In this document: positions 47,660 through 60,182 of the stretch, one piece after another
Layout: each line of letters starts with the position of its first letter
How positions within the stretch are numbered: the first letter of the stretch is position 1
From: Theobroma cacao
Taxonomy: Eukaryota; Streptophyta; Magnoliopsida; Malvales; Malvaceae
NCBI RefSeq assembly: GCF_000208745.1
Contig: NC_030851.1
Span: 11,244,534-11,308,533 of the forward strand
Direction of reading: 5' to 3'
DNA length: 64,000 bases
Notes under the pieces: generated by a model
Database searches by the model: none
What the model saw: the letters and a program-made list of their open reading frames with translations, nothing else
What the model was told of the DNA's origin: nothing
Program-made: the position numbers and the translations under genes

Positions 47660-49455
47660 TTTTCAAACATGCATCAAGTTCAAACATGCATCAAGGATAT
47701 CTAGCTCACAGCCAAGAATGGCCAATATGCTTCGGTGCATACAGCCACTGACCTCAACACAAGTCATGTGCATTTCCACATCACACACGGTAGTCATGTC
47801 ATGAGCTCTCCCATACTATACACCACCATTACCATCATGTGCACTCCCACACTGCACACACATGGTTATAAATGTCATTTGACCATACCTCTTAAGGCAT
47901 AACATACATAACAACATGTAAACAAGAATATTTACATATTAATACTTTCCACATAGTTCATTATTTTAGGTCATATACATGGTTACACAATCCAATTTCC
48001 ATGGAAAATAATATTAACTGTCATACCACTAGTCACAACATCCAAGATTCTCAATGTATCACACACCATAATTCATATAGCAATTCAACATAATAATTCT
48101 TACACATGGTTCATCACATTATACATTTTGCAACATATAGATATCATTCATCAAAGGCTTGTTCCCATGCATATTTTTAAAAAGGTTCAAATAATTAATT
48201 TCAAGTATCTCATTCAAACACATATGCATTTTTTTTCCCAAAACATTTTTATATGCAAGTTCACTCACCTTTTATGCTACCTTACCAAAACCAACACAAG
48301 ACCTTAATCGGACTTGGGTCTTGATGAAGCTCCAATGGATCCTATAATGACCAACAATATATTCAACTCAATTGTTTCTAATAATTTCATAATTTATTAC
48401 CCATAAATCAACATCTACCCATTTTCAATCTAACCTCAAGTTCAGCCTAGAAATCTAGTCTAAATAATAAACCCACTAAATTAACAACTTAAACTTATAA
48501 AATCCTTACCTTGGTGAGCTTGGTTTAAAGATGAGAAACAAAACCCTAACATTTTTAGAGAGGGGAAAAATATGAAATTTAGAGAATAAACTTTTAAAAC
48601 TTGGAACCCATGAGATTAATGGTTTTAAAAGCTAAAACCTTACCTAGTTAGCTTGATAAATTGAAGGTTTAGAAGCTTAAGTCTTTAGTATTTGAAAATT
48701 ATAGAAAGCGAGGAAAAATCATAAAGAGAGAAAAACTTTTCTTTTCCTTGAGGTTCGATTATGGAGGAAAGAAAGGAAAAAACTATTGTTGGTTTGTAAG
48801 GATAAAGGAGAAAAGGAAGGAAAAAGAAGGAAAAATGGGAGGAGCAAGGAAGAAAGAGTTGCTTTTTAGAAGAAAAAAAGAGAAGAGAAAAAGTGATGGC
48901 CGACCATGTAGAATAGGAGAAAAGGTAGCTAAATGGTAAAATTGCCATTTGATTCTTTTCATCAAAAGTCTTTATATTCTTATTTTCTTAAAACTTTGTC
49001 AAATACATTAAATGAATTATAAATAAGTTTTCAAGAGCATAATTGTGGGATTTTGGATTTAAACAGTTTGATATAAGTTCATTAAGTGTAAATGACAAAA
49101 TTACCCTTTTGTAAAAAATACTTATGTTTCTTATATTTATTTATTCTTTTAAAAAATATAAAGTGATTCATAAAAAGGATAAAATCTAAATTTTACTTAT
49201 AAAATGTTTGATTAAGCTTACTTGGAAAAAGATAAAATTACCCTTTATGAAAAGTTTTCATTTTTCTTACCTGTATCTAGCTTTCCAATTTGATTTGACA
49301 AAAAGAAAAATATATATATTTTTTATAAGAATAATTTATTGAATCTTAGGTATAAAATATTGCTAAAACTCACCAAAAAGAGAATGAAATTACCCTTAGT
49401 CTACGTCATCACTATTACGCTACTTTACGTGCATATAAAAATTTGGGGTATCACA
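46915..49455 (-). repeat. 3' LTR of the LARD-like element
   Basis: Plus-strand edges TGTCACAGCC and GGTATCACA. Contains a (TA)n tract at about 47625-47651 and an AG-rich block at 48700-48900 (plus). Short open frames here on both strands are low-complexity shadows. Confidence 0.95.
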
Positions 49456-49468
49456 TTCTTTTTCCCTT
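49456..49468 (-). other. Polypurine tract of the LARD-like element
   Basis: AAGGGAAAAAGAA on the minus strand, directly before the sense start (TGTGATACC) of the 3' LTR. Confidence 0.8.
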
Positions 49469-52400
49469 AATAAAAATTCATCCCTAAATTTTATCAAACT
49501 TGATTAATTTGAATCTTTTTACTAGGTGTAGATGTGAACTCCCACCTTATACCGACTTATTGAGTTACCTTTCTGCTTACGTACCTCTGCCATAACACCT
49601 TGTGAGAGCCACTTCCTTAAAGCGAAGTCTATCTTAGCTTGTCTTTCCATGAATGGTTTAGATTGGAATTATCCTTCTTTAATGTAGGTACATGGACACA
49701 TTGGGTACACTTGATAGGTGCGGTAGTAAAACTCATTTACCCATAACCTTTTCATCCTATCGAAAGTTGTGAATAGTCCCACATAGCATGACCTAACTTC
49801 TTCACATTTCTATGCTCATAACAAAGACTTAACGTTCTTGTTAAACTTTTAATTTTAGATTTTTTTTTGTGACCATCTTGACCTTTCACAAATTGGATTG
49901 TTCTATTCAATTTCAAGGAATCCAAGGACTTATTACTTGTCTAATCTCGATCAATTCTGAATGCACTTCTTTCTTTAAGAGAGTTCATCATGCATAACTG
50001 AATGAGCATCTATCACAATTCTTAATGACTTTTCATTCCATAACAATATCAACATTAATGTTATCCAACTTCTCAAATTCAAGTCTTGATTTCCACCAGG
50101 CAACATTATTAAGTACAATTCCATAAGGCTTAGATTCTCATGCTCCTACATATGCAAGCACACGAACTTTATTGTGGCTGACACTTGATTTCAATAGGGT
50201 CTCAACCATACACATACAATATTTCTTTTGACGATATCATCATAAGTATTTATTATCACTCACCACTTAAGTAATCTCTTGAAATTTTAAGTATAAACTT
50301 TGTAAGCTCTATATACTCATTACATAATCCTTATTTAGATACGATTACTTAACCAATATACCACTAATTTAGAATTGAACTTAATCGAATCACGCTCCTA
50401 ACACGCACCTCAATATCTTATTCAATGTAACATCAAAATATCGAAATGGCCTTTGTCCTTGAACATGCAAATTTGGAGTAATTCAAGACAATTACACAAG
50501 ACATGTAAAATCATGCATTTACCAGTCATGTAGAAGCAATCCAAAGGTATTGAATCTCACTGGGAACTTAACTTGTAGTATCACAACAATTCTAAAGGAA
50601 AGGCACTTTAAAACTTACCTTTTTTTTGTTGCAATGTGTACTATAAGAATTTATTTTTAAGGGGAAGGGTCAATCCTTCCACACAGAACCAATTCTTGTG
50701 GAAGATGAACTCCTAGAGATCAACCCTTGAATATAGAGAGGTCGATCCATAAGTTTTAAAATGTTCTAGACTAGGAGAAATTTGCACACTTTGATACCCA
50801 ATCCTCCTATAACACATCCAAACTTAGACCATTAACCCTTTGACCCATTTCGAATGCAATAAATATTTTCATTACCAAGATCTCACTAATCTAACATCAA
50901 CAAAAAGATCAACATCCTTAATTACCTTAAGACACCACATACCCATGTCATAGGTCGTGTCCGTAAGTTCCGCATCATGCAATTTCATAATTAGTTCTCC
51001 ATTATCCAAGTTTTCAAGATGTAATCATGATTAAATCCATATTCATAGATTTAATATCATGTAAGGTTTTACTCTTTAGAAGGGTTATAACCATTCAACT
51101 CCCAAAAATTTCTCGACTTGACTATATCTTATCAATTCCAATTATTTGATTCTATCAAGAGCAAATTTATGGCCATCCGTTAATAGCACCATCTATTATC
51201 GTAAATTTCTCAAAATCTTTTAGACTTGACTCCATACTTGAGGTCTCTGAATATATCATACCATCATTCAATCATTAGGTCTCACCACCATGAAAATCAT
51301 TCTTTGTACTTTAACATAGTAAGGTCATTCCTCGTAAGAGCACAATTATGTACTTTAGGTTGCTTGTTCCAAATCAACTTTCTCAATGAAATCCTTGGTT
51401 GACTATATCATCAACTTCCCTTTACACATTTATGATTTAGGTCTCCTACCATGAGAAGTAACACTCTTCGATCATACTTTAACTAAAAACTATCATCTTA
51501 AGGTATCACTTGTCATATATAATTTCATAATTGTCTAAGGTATAAGTCAATATTTAAACCCCAAAAATGGCTCAGCCATCCATTCACACTAGTTTGAGCA
51601 AGCGTTCTTCTTGCATTAAGTGTCAAGCTATCTCAAGTGAAAGATTAAATCAAAATTCACCAAGATACTTAAAGGTCATTAATACCAACAGTTAAATCAA
51701 GTTTTGAAATTATTATCTATTGTTAACTCCAAATATTTGACCTTATGTCATGAGTAAAGTTACGAATGGTATCTATTAATATTATGGATCTTTTTCGAAT
51801 CCTTGAAAGAATAAAATGTATATCTGAAGCTCTTGACTATATAAGACTATGATTCAATCGTCAAGTTTTAACACAATAAGGATCAACCTCTATATTTTTC
51901 ACTTTTTAGAGCCATTCCTCGCACAAATGCACTTATGACTCTCAAATTACTCTATCAAAATCCACTTTTCAATAAGATCTTTTAATACCACAACTTGGAA
52001 TTTATACTTATTTTTTAATTTTTCTTTTTAATGCACACCTCACCTTATCAGAGGTAATGTTCTCTAATAACATATGATCCAATGAATCTTGAATTGTATA
52101 TTAATTAAGAGCTAACTACTCATGACATTACGACCAGAATTTTAATATTCGAGCTTCAAAAGATTGCTACAAATCTCAATTCTTATGACTTATACCAAGG
52201 CTTGATTATAACCACCATTCAAAATGTCACTTGTAGTCTCATTGATTTCTCCCATATTCTTTCAGATTTGTAATTGTAGTTAAGATTTCCAATTACACAA
52301 TTCTATAATTGATTGTTGGCCTTACCATATTATCTAATGATATTTTATGCAATTACGACACATCGGACTCTTTTATTATGGCATGGTCCACTAGTTTAAT

Positions 52401-53810
52401 GTACTTATCCAAAGTCAATTTCTTTGATACAACTTGCCCCATAAACTGTGACTTTAGTTTTTGTATTCAAGATCATGACAAAAACTACATACCATGATAA
52501 ACGATAATTCTGAATAAACACTTATCAAATCGAATGTCATATTGTACCTTGCTAAAAACTAGGGTTACCATTTGAAAGTCAATCACGTTAATTGGTAACC
52601 ATTTCATAGCACTCCAAAAGATGTTTATTGTCACGTTCTATAATTGCTTGTACCATTAATGACTTTCTACATCAACCTTTAATAATTGTCTAAGAGAACC
52701 AACCACGCCACTAAGGTGAATATCTTCCCTTAATCATTGTAATGCTAATCTTTGCAATTGCAAGACTAGGAACAAACAATTTTTTTTTGGCAATTCATGG
52801 CATTAATATCAGTAACTAGATCAGGATCCCAAAAACAACATACCTTTCAATGTTACACTAAATTAAACATTTGTCTTCTTTGTGTCATATGCCACTTCAC
52901 TTCAAGCATAGGATTGAAATCAAATTTTTATTAAGGTATCCAACTCATATACATAGAAACAAAAATCCTCTGAACTTCAAAAGTGCTACCTTTTGTCAAT
53001 TCTTACAATCCGTACTTAACCCCAATGAATCACATTTTTTTTTTAAAAAAAAGATAGTGATAAAATCTACTAATTGTCTATTTAAAGTTGTCAAAATCAA
53101 AGTCTGACCTTATTCCTATAAGGTCTCTAAAATCCAAGTCTTTTACATCATAACCTTGAACATAAGGCATCTACCTTATCGAAATTCAAACCAAATTCAT
53201 TCTCTATCAATTCATAAATCGGTTGTTCTTTATCATATTGACTAAACCTCTCAATTCGTAATTAACTCCTAACACTACTATCTAACGTCAAGAGAGCAAA
53301 GTATTCCAACTCTTCGAATCATTAACACCAAAGCAATGTGTATATCTTAAAATATGTGATTTAACTGCTAGTTCACAACTTCCTTAACATGATACATGTG
53401 TATATCGAATTGACTAGTGTCATTTCTAGCTTCTTGAGAATGAACACTATGTGCTTGTCCATAGATGTCTTGACTCTAGCAGACCTAGTAACCTTACCTC
53501 ATTTACCATAACCCCTAGCCATGGGATACGCAATCCTATTAATGTTTTTTTTAAGAGCATTCTATTCTAAAGTCTTTCTAACAATGGCTCATGTCCTAGG
53601 TGGCATTCTTACCCGGACAAGAGCAACACCAATCAATTTTGCAATTCATTTTAATATAAAAGGTAAAAGGTAGGCTTCTAACATAACTAAGGTTCTACAT
53701 AGTCTCTCATGCGTGAGTTACGTCACGGTTCACAACCCACCCACAAAATCCTATGGATAATCCCGATAATTCCACTAGACTGAACATGCAACCTAAGACT
53801 CATCTAAACA
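49469..53810 (-). other. Non-coding interior of the LARD-like element
   Basis: 4.3 kb without a supportable frame. It contains repeated phrases, e.g. GGTCATTCCTCGTAAGAGCA near 51330 and GAGCCATTCCTCGCACAAATG near 51915, with similar words in the same order around them. This suggests an old internal duplication of about 0.5-0.6 kb. It may descend from a Gypsy pol region mutated beyond recognition. Confidence 0.6.
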
Positions 53811-53826
53811 TAGAGCTTTGATACCA
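53811..53826 (-). other. Primer-binding site of the LARD-like element
   Basis: The minus strand reads TGGTATCAAAGCTCTA, the tRNA-iMet type with one mismatch in the first 12 bases, 4 bp after the 5' LTR end. Confidence 0.85.
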
Positions 53827-53830
53827 ACTT

Positions 53831-54571
53831 TGTCACAGCCCAATTTTAGGCCATGACTAGTACATGGACCCAATAAGCATAACCCACTAAGCCCAAGCAA
53901 GTCTCTCTGTGTAAACTTGTTCATCAGTCCATCTATCACACATCATTCTTTAAGATCCATAATTCATAATTTTCAATCATAATTTGCTCGAGAATAACCA
54001 TGACAAGCAAGTGTATACTATCTTCATAATAGTGTTATCACTTGCCAACTTGTGACGACATCATTAATCGAACTAGATATATAGTGTTTACAAAACAAAT
54101 CTTACAATTTACATCAAAGCATCCATGTACACATGCAAAAGACCCTTGACTACTAGCGGAATGACTTTGGGTATGGATATTGTTATTGAATGCCATGGTA
54201 AACTTATCGAAAGATGGGTATGAGTAGGCACCTTAATCTAGGATCCAACTACCTTCAGATCTGAAAACCAAAACATGAAGTCGAAAAGAATGAGTATGAA
54301 CCTAGTGAGTGAACATAGGAAGGGAACAAGTAAACGATACAGAAAGTTTTATTTTACACAATGCACTTATGTTAGAAACTATGCAATTTATATATCAAAA
54401 ACCAAATCCAATGCTATACTATCATTTAAACCATTTTGAAAACATTTGAGAGTTCTAACCTTCAACAGTCAATNAAAAACATTTGAGAGTTCTAACCTTC
54501 AACAGTCAATGTAATCACATTATATTTCTTAAACATCTCTACTCTATAGCATATGTACACATGTATATAAG

Positions 54572-54602
<31 letters not shown>

Positions 54603-56477
54603 TTTTTCATACATGCATCAAGGATATCTAGCTCATTGCCAAGAACGGTCAATATGCTCTGGTGCATATTGCCACTGACCTTAACATAAGTCGTGCACTC
54701 CCACACCACACATGGTCATTGTGTCATGAGCTTTACCACACCGTATACCACCATTATCATCATGTGCACTCCCACACCGCACACACATGGTTATAAATGT
54801 CATTTGACCATACCTTCTAAGGCATAGCATACATAACAACATGAAAACAACAATCTTTACATATTAATACCTTTCACATAGTTCATTATTTTAGGTTATA
54901 TACATGGTTACACAATCCAATTTTCAAAGAAAATAATATTAATTATCATACCACTAGTCATAACATTCAAGATTCTCAATGTATCACACACCATAATTCA
55001 TATAGTAATTCAACATAATAATTCATACACATGGTTTATCACATTATACATTTTGCAACATATAGATATCATTCATCAAAGGCTTGTTCCCATGCATATT
55101 TTTAAAAAGGTTCAAATAATTAATTTCAGGTATCTCATTCAAACACAAATGCAATTTTTTTTTTCAAAATATTTTTATATGCAAGTTCACTCACCTTTTA
55201 TGCTACTTTACCAAAACCAACACAAGACCTTAATTGGACTTAGGTCTTAAAGCTCCAATGGAGCCTATAATGACCAACAATATATTCAACTCAATTATTT
55301 CTAATAATTTAATAATTTATTGCTTATATATCAACATCTACCTATTTTTAGTCTAACCTCAAGTTCAGCCTAGAAATCTAGTATAAATAATAAACCCACT
55401 AAATTAACAACTTTAACTTGTAACATCCTTACCTTGGCAAGCTTGGTTTAAAGATGAGAAACAAAACCCTAATCATTTTAGAGAAGGGAAAAATTTGAAA
55501 TTTAAAGAATAAAACTTTAAAACTTGAAACCCATGAGATTAATGGTTTTAAAAGCTAAAACCTTACCTAGTTAGCTTGATAAATTGAAGATTTAGAATCT
55601 TAAATCTTTAGTATTTGAAAAAGATAGAAAGTGAGAAAAAATCATAAGGAGAGAAAAGCTTTCCTTTCCCTTGAGGTTCGATTATGGAGGAAAGAAAAGA
55701 AAGAACTATTGTTGGTTTGTGAGGATAAAGGAGAAAATGAAGGAAAAAGAAGGAAAAATGGGAGGAGCATGAAAGAAAAATGGAAAAACTTGGTGCAGGG
55801 TTTTCTTTAGAGGAAGCCACGGGTTGGAGAAATATAAAGGAAAAAAGAGTTGCTTTTTAGAAGAAAAAAAAAGAAGAGAAAAAGTGATGGCCAACCATGT
55901 AGAATAAGAGAAAGAGTTAAAGCTTCCTTTGGAAGCTTTGACCAAGCTAAATGGAAAAATTACCATTTGGTCTCTTTCATCAAAAGTCTTTATATTCTAA
56001 TTTTCTTAAAAATTTGTCAAACACATTAAATGAATTATAAATAAGTTTTCAAGAGCATAATTGTGGGATTTTGGGTTTAAAACGTTTTATTTAAATTCGT
56101 CAAGTGTAAATGACAAAATTACCTTTTTGTCAAAAATACCTATGTTTCTTATATTTATTTATTATTTTATAAAATATAAAGTGATTCATAAAAAGGATAA
56201 AATCTAAATTTTACTTGTGAAATGTTTGATTAAGCTTACTTGGAAAAAGATGAAATTGCCCTTAGTGAAAAGTTTTCATTTTTCTTACCTGTATCTAGCT
56301 TTTTATGTCTCCAATTTAATTTGACAAAAAGAAAAATATATTTTTTATAAGAATAATTTATTGAATCTTAGGTATAAAATATTGTTAAAACTCACCAAGA
56401 AGAGAATGAAATTACCCTTGGTCTACGTCACCACTATTACCCTACTTTACGCGTATATAAAAATTTAGAGTGTCACA
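53831..56477 (-). repeat. 5' LTR of the LARD-like element
   Basis: Plus-strand edges TGTCACAGCC and GTGTCACA. Collinear with 46915-49455. Extra sequence relative to its partner lies at about 55770-55845 and 55915-55945, plus a 35-bp duplication around the N at 54474 that looks artificial. Confidence 0.95.
54439..54510. other. Assembly gap artefact (N flanked by a 35-bp duplicate)
   Basis: The 35 bases before the N at 54474 (54439-54473) are repeated exactly at 54476-54510. The partner LTR has this segment once (about 47519-47553). An unmerged overlap across a closed gap explains this best. Confidence 0.85.
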
Positions 56478-56482
56478 AACAT

Positions 56483-58260
56483 CCATTTGATAAACAACAA
56501 GTTTGTAAATAGAAGTTAAGGCAAATAAAATACAAATAGATGAAATACTTGTTACTAGAGCAAAAGTATCGAAATAGTCAATATTTTGTTTTTGAGTTTT
56601 GCATCTAATCTAGCTTTGTATTTCTCAATAAAACCATCAAGATTAAATTTTCTTTTAAAAATCCATTTACAACTAATTGGTTTGGCTACAGGTAGTAAAT
56701 CAACTAATTCCTAGATTTGATTTTGTAAAATCGAATCAGTCTCATTTTGTATAACTTCTTTCCAAAACATACATTCTTTAGAAGAGATTGTGTCAGTATA
56801 AGTTAAAGGATCATTATCTACAAGATAAGTATAAAATCATTACCAAAAGAAATTTCTTTCCTTGGTTTTTACCCCTTCTCAAATCATCATTTTATATTTC
56901 AAAATCATTTTTACTTAAAAACACATGAGAAATTGTATTAGTTCTCAATGGAAAAATATGCTAAAAAAATTTAGCATTTTTTGTTTCAACAATTGTGTTT
57001 TTATCAAGAACATCATTTTTTAATATAAGAAATCTATATGCAGCACTATGTTCAACATAACCAACAAACATGCAATCAGATATCTTAAAGCCAATTTTTC
57101 TCTTCTTAAAATCAAAAAGCATTACTTTAGCAAGACACCCCCACGCTTTCAAATATTTTAAGTTAGGAGAATAGCTTTTCCATAATTCATAAGGTGTCTT
57201 ACTAGTTTTCTTATAAGGAATTCTATTTTGAATATGACATGAAGATAATAAAGCTTTACCTCATAAATTTTTATGTGCATTAGAACTAACAATCATAGGG
57301 TTCATTATTTCTTTTAATGTTCTATTTTTCCTTTTAGCTACATCATTTGATTCAGGGGAATATAGAGGAGTGACTTCATGAATTATTCCTTCCTTTTCAC
57401 AAATATCATTAATTGGTATATATTCACCCATTCTATCTGATCTAACTCTTTTTATTTTTTTATTCAGTTGATTTTCTACCTCAGCTTTATATTTAATAAA
57501 CATGTCAAAAGCTTCATTTTTATACCTAAGTAAATAAACTTTAGTAAATCTAGAATAATCATTAATAAATGTAACATAGTATTGCTTATCACCTCTAGTC
57601 ATCGTTTGTTTTAAATCTTTTAAGTCAGTATGAATTAAACTTAATAATTCAAATTCTCTATTTATTGAAATATAAGTTTTTTTAGTTGATTTTGTTTCAA
57701 CACATATTTCGTAATACTAGAAATTAAACTTAGTGATTGCATTTTCTTAATATAGGGAATGCTAACATATCTTAGTCTACCATGCCATAAATCAATAGAG
57801 TCAATCATGTAAATGGAAGGACTAGCTTTTTCATTCAAAACATTTGAAATAGTAAGTACAAAGAGTCCCTTATTATAATACCCCTTACCCATAACCATAT
57901 TATTTTTTATCATTATGATCTTGTTAGATTCGAATGACTCTTTCACCAACCTTGCCCAATAAGGCCACAGAAACCAAGTTTGCCTTTATATTGGAAACAT
58001 GTAGAACATCATTCAGAGCTAGGGGTCTTGCTAGATGTGAGCTTGACTTTCCCTTTACCAAGAACTTGAGCAGCTCGAGAATCACTAAGGTATATTATCT
58101 CTTCTTTTTCCCCTACTAGATTATAAGAGGTAAAGGCATTTTTGTTTGCATAAATATACCTGGAAGCACCCAGGTCTACCACTCATTCCTTCACACTGGC
58201 CACCATATTTGCTTGTGAATGACCGCAACAATTATATCGTTGGATTCTTATGCTTTAACC
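56483..58260 (-). pseudogene. Copia protease, integrase and N-terminal RT
   Basis: First half of the split polyprotein, minus strand. Protease relic with a DLGAS active-site-like motif and VLGKGKVKL (about 58185-58045). Gag-pre-integrase: LWHGRLRYVSIPYIKKM (57949-57662). Integrase core: YYVTFINDYSRFTKVYLL, KRVRSDRMGEY and YSPESNDVAKRKNRTLKE, with the catalytic Asp/Asp/Glu positions recognisable apart from local changes (57602-57261). Integrase C-terminal: MKAWGCLAKVMLFDFKKRKI (57152-56961). RT start: PIGCKWIFKRKFNLDGFIEK (about 56690-56610), ending at the AACAT duplication. Frameshifts and stops separate the blocks. Confidence 0.9.
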
Positions 58261-59181
58261 AAGTTAACTAGCAGGTTTGTCAATTCCTTTTGCTTTCTTC
58301 CTACATTGTGCTGCATGATGCCCTGACTTTCAACAAACAAAACAACTACCTTTCTTTTTGAATGTGGGATGAAGAGCTTTGCGTTTATAATCAAATTTGT
58401 GAGGGTACCTCTGTTGACGTTGGGTTCTGCCTTGTACCAGAGTGGCTTTAGTTGCAACTTCCTTAGCCTTAGAGGCTTTAATCTCCCTTTGAGTTGTGTT
58501 TTTTATGATGAGGTGCACAATCACGTCTACAAGTGACAATTGTTTTTCCTTGTGCTTCAGTTGTTGCTTGCAGCCATTCCAAGATTTTGGCAACTTCTTA
58601 ATTAGCAACCCAATGACGAATTTTTCCTACAAGTTTTTTTTTTCAGCCTTCAAATCATCTACTAGCTTGTGGTATTCATTGATCTGACTCTTGATGTCCC
58701 TGTTATCTGTCATCTTTCAATGATAAAAGTTGTCAATCATGAACTTCTATTTCTCAACATTTTCAGTAGTGTATTTGGCAATCATTGACTCCCATATTTA
58801 CTTTGCTTCTTTATAGGGACTATATACATCAAGCAACTTATTAGAAAGTGTGCTAATGATCGAATGCCTGCATACCTTATTCACGTGCATCCATGGTTCT
58901 AGCATTTTGATATTGTCTGGCTTAGAATCAGTGAGCACAAAAGCCACCCTATGAACATCAAGGATTGAGAAAATCTTTTCTTGCCATCTTTTGAAGTTTC
59001 TTCCATCAAAAACCTCAATTTTGGAAATATCTGAAAATGATTTAACATATGAAACGGAAGGCATAAGAGGAATGGTCAAAGGAATGGGAGCCATGGTGGA
59101 ACTATTGATAGTGGTGGTGATAGTAGGGATAGAGGTGGTAGTAGGAACAGTAGCAGTAACATTATTGACGTGGGAATCCAT
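58261..59181 (-). pseudogene. Copia gag
   Basis: Minus strand. Start MDSHVNNVTATVPTTTSIPT at 59181, a Thr/Pro-rich leader, then FDGRNFKRWQEKIFSILDVH, running to YSPYKEAK at 58798. It resumes after a frameshift with LIKKLPKSWNGCKQQLKHKE (58608). It ends in a CCHC knuckle in which a TGA follows CFVC and the frame continues KSGHHAAQCRK. An upstream in-frame ATG inside the LTR (59292) is unlikely to be used. The start was chosen because it is the first ATG outside the LTR. Confidence 0.88.
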
Positions 59182-59479
59182 TACCTTTAAGATTGTTGTA
59201 AAAATCTGGGAAACAAATGAAAATATAATAAAGGAAGTAAAATAGTAATAAGTTTGAGGTGTGGTATCACTATCTTTAAAGATAATTTTCACCCCTTCAA
59301 AGTATAATACTCAGTGCAAAAGGACTGTAACAGTTATCCTTCCAGATTCAACAGATCCTTCCTTATAGTTTGCATAAACTAGTAAGGGATAACAGGAATA
59401 GTAGAAAGATTTTCTAAAAAAATAAAACCCAACAAGAAAAGAAAGGAAAATAGGGAAAGTGTATGCAAAGAAGCTTTAG

Positions 59480-60182
59480 AGAAAAGTTTGTAGAAAAGCT
59501 TTAGAGGAGATGCTTAGTGTGGTTGTGATTAAGGTAGGTAGGTTGTATTTATAGGCAGAGTAGAGAGTTAACATTACAAAATATCAGCATAAAATCAGCA
59601 AAAAATAAAAAAAATAAAGATGCTGAGAAGCTTTAGAGGAGTGGTTCGGTGTCGTTGTGACTAAGGTAGGTAGGCTGTATTTATAGGCAGAGCAAAGAGT
59701 TAATGTTACAAAATATCAACATAAAATCAACATAAAATCAGCAAAAATCAAGATGTTGAGTCAATAACATTTAAGAGCTAATGTTACAGAATATCAGCAT
59801 AAAATCTGTGAAAAATTAGAGAAAATCAAGATGTTGAGAAGCTTTAAAAGAACGGCTTGGTGTGGTTATGACTAAGGATATAAAATCAGTGAAAAATCAA
59901 AAGAAATCAAGATGCTGAGAAGCTTTAGAGGAGTAGCTTGTTGTGGTTATGACTAAGGTAGGTAGGCTGTATTTATAGGTAAAGCAGAGAGTTAACATTA
60001 CAGAATATTAGCAAAAAATCAACATAAAATCAGCAAAATCAAGATGTTGAGTCAAATAACATTTAAGAATTAACGTTATAGAATATCAGCATAAAACCAA
60101 TATAAAATCAACTAAAAATTAGAGAAAATCAAGATGTTGAGAAGTTATAGAAGAGTGGCTTGGTGTGGTTATGACTAAGGTA
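59480..60182 (-). repeat. Tandem array carrying TATA boxes in the Copia 5' LTR
   Basis: Units of roughly 110-230 bp, each opening GAAGCTTTAGAGGAG or a close variant and containing CTTGGTGTGGTT, GACTAAGGTAGGTAGG, TATTTATAGG and ATATCAGCATAAAATC. Unit starts are at about 59500, 59629, 59839 (partial), 59919 and 60140. On the sense (minus) strand three units carry TATAAATA: 59553-59546, 59685-59678 and 59977-59970. Confidence 0.88.

Larger units (their letters stand above)
46915..56477 (-). mobile_element. LARD-like non-coding LTR retrotransposon (9.56 kb)
   Basis: Perfect duplication AACAT (46910-46914 and 56478-56482). LTRs are 46915-49455 (2,541 bp) and 53831-56477 (2,647 bp). On the minus strand a primer site TGGTATCAAAGCTC (53826-53813) follows the 5' LTR, one mismatch from the tRNA-iMet complement, and a purine tract AAGGGAAAAAGAA precedes the 3' LTR (49468-49456). 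The 4.4-kb interior has no minus-strand frame of 60 codons and no recognisable domain. Signals for mobilisation without protein fit a large retrotransposon derivative moved by a Gypsy partner. The two LTRs differ by many substitutions and several indels, so the insertion is not recent. Confidence 0.93.

Noticed and set aside
48685..48965. Hydrophobic minus-strand frames, also at 55608-55966
   Set aside because: The same frames appear in both LTRs of the LARD-like element and come from a purine-rich tract on the other strand.
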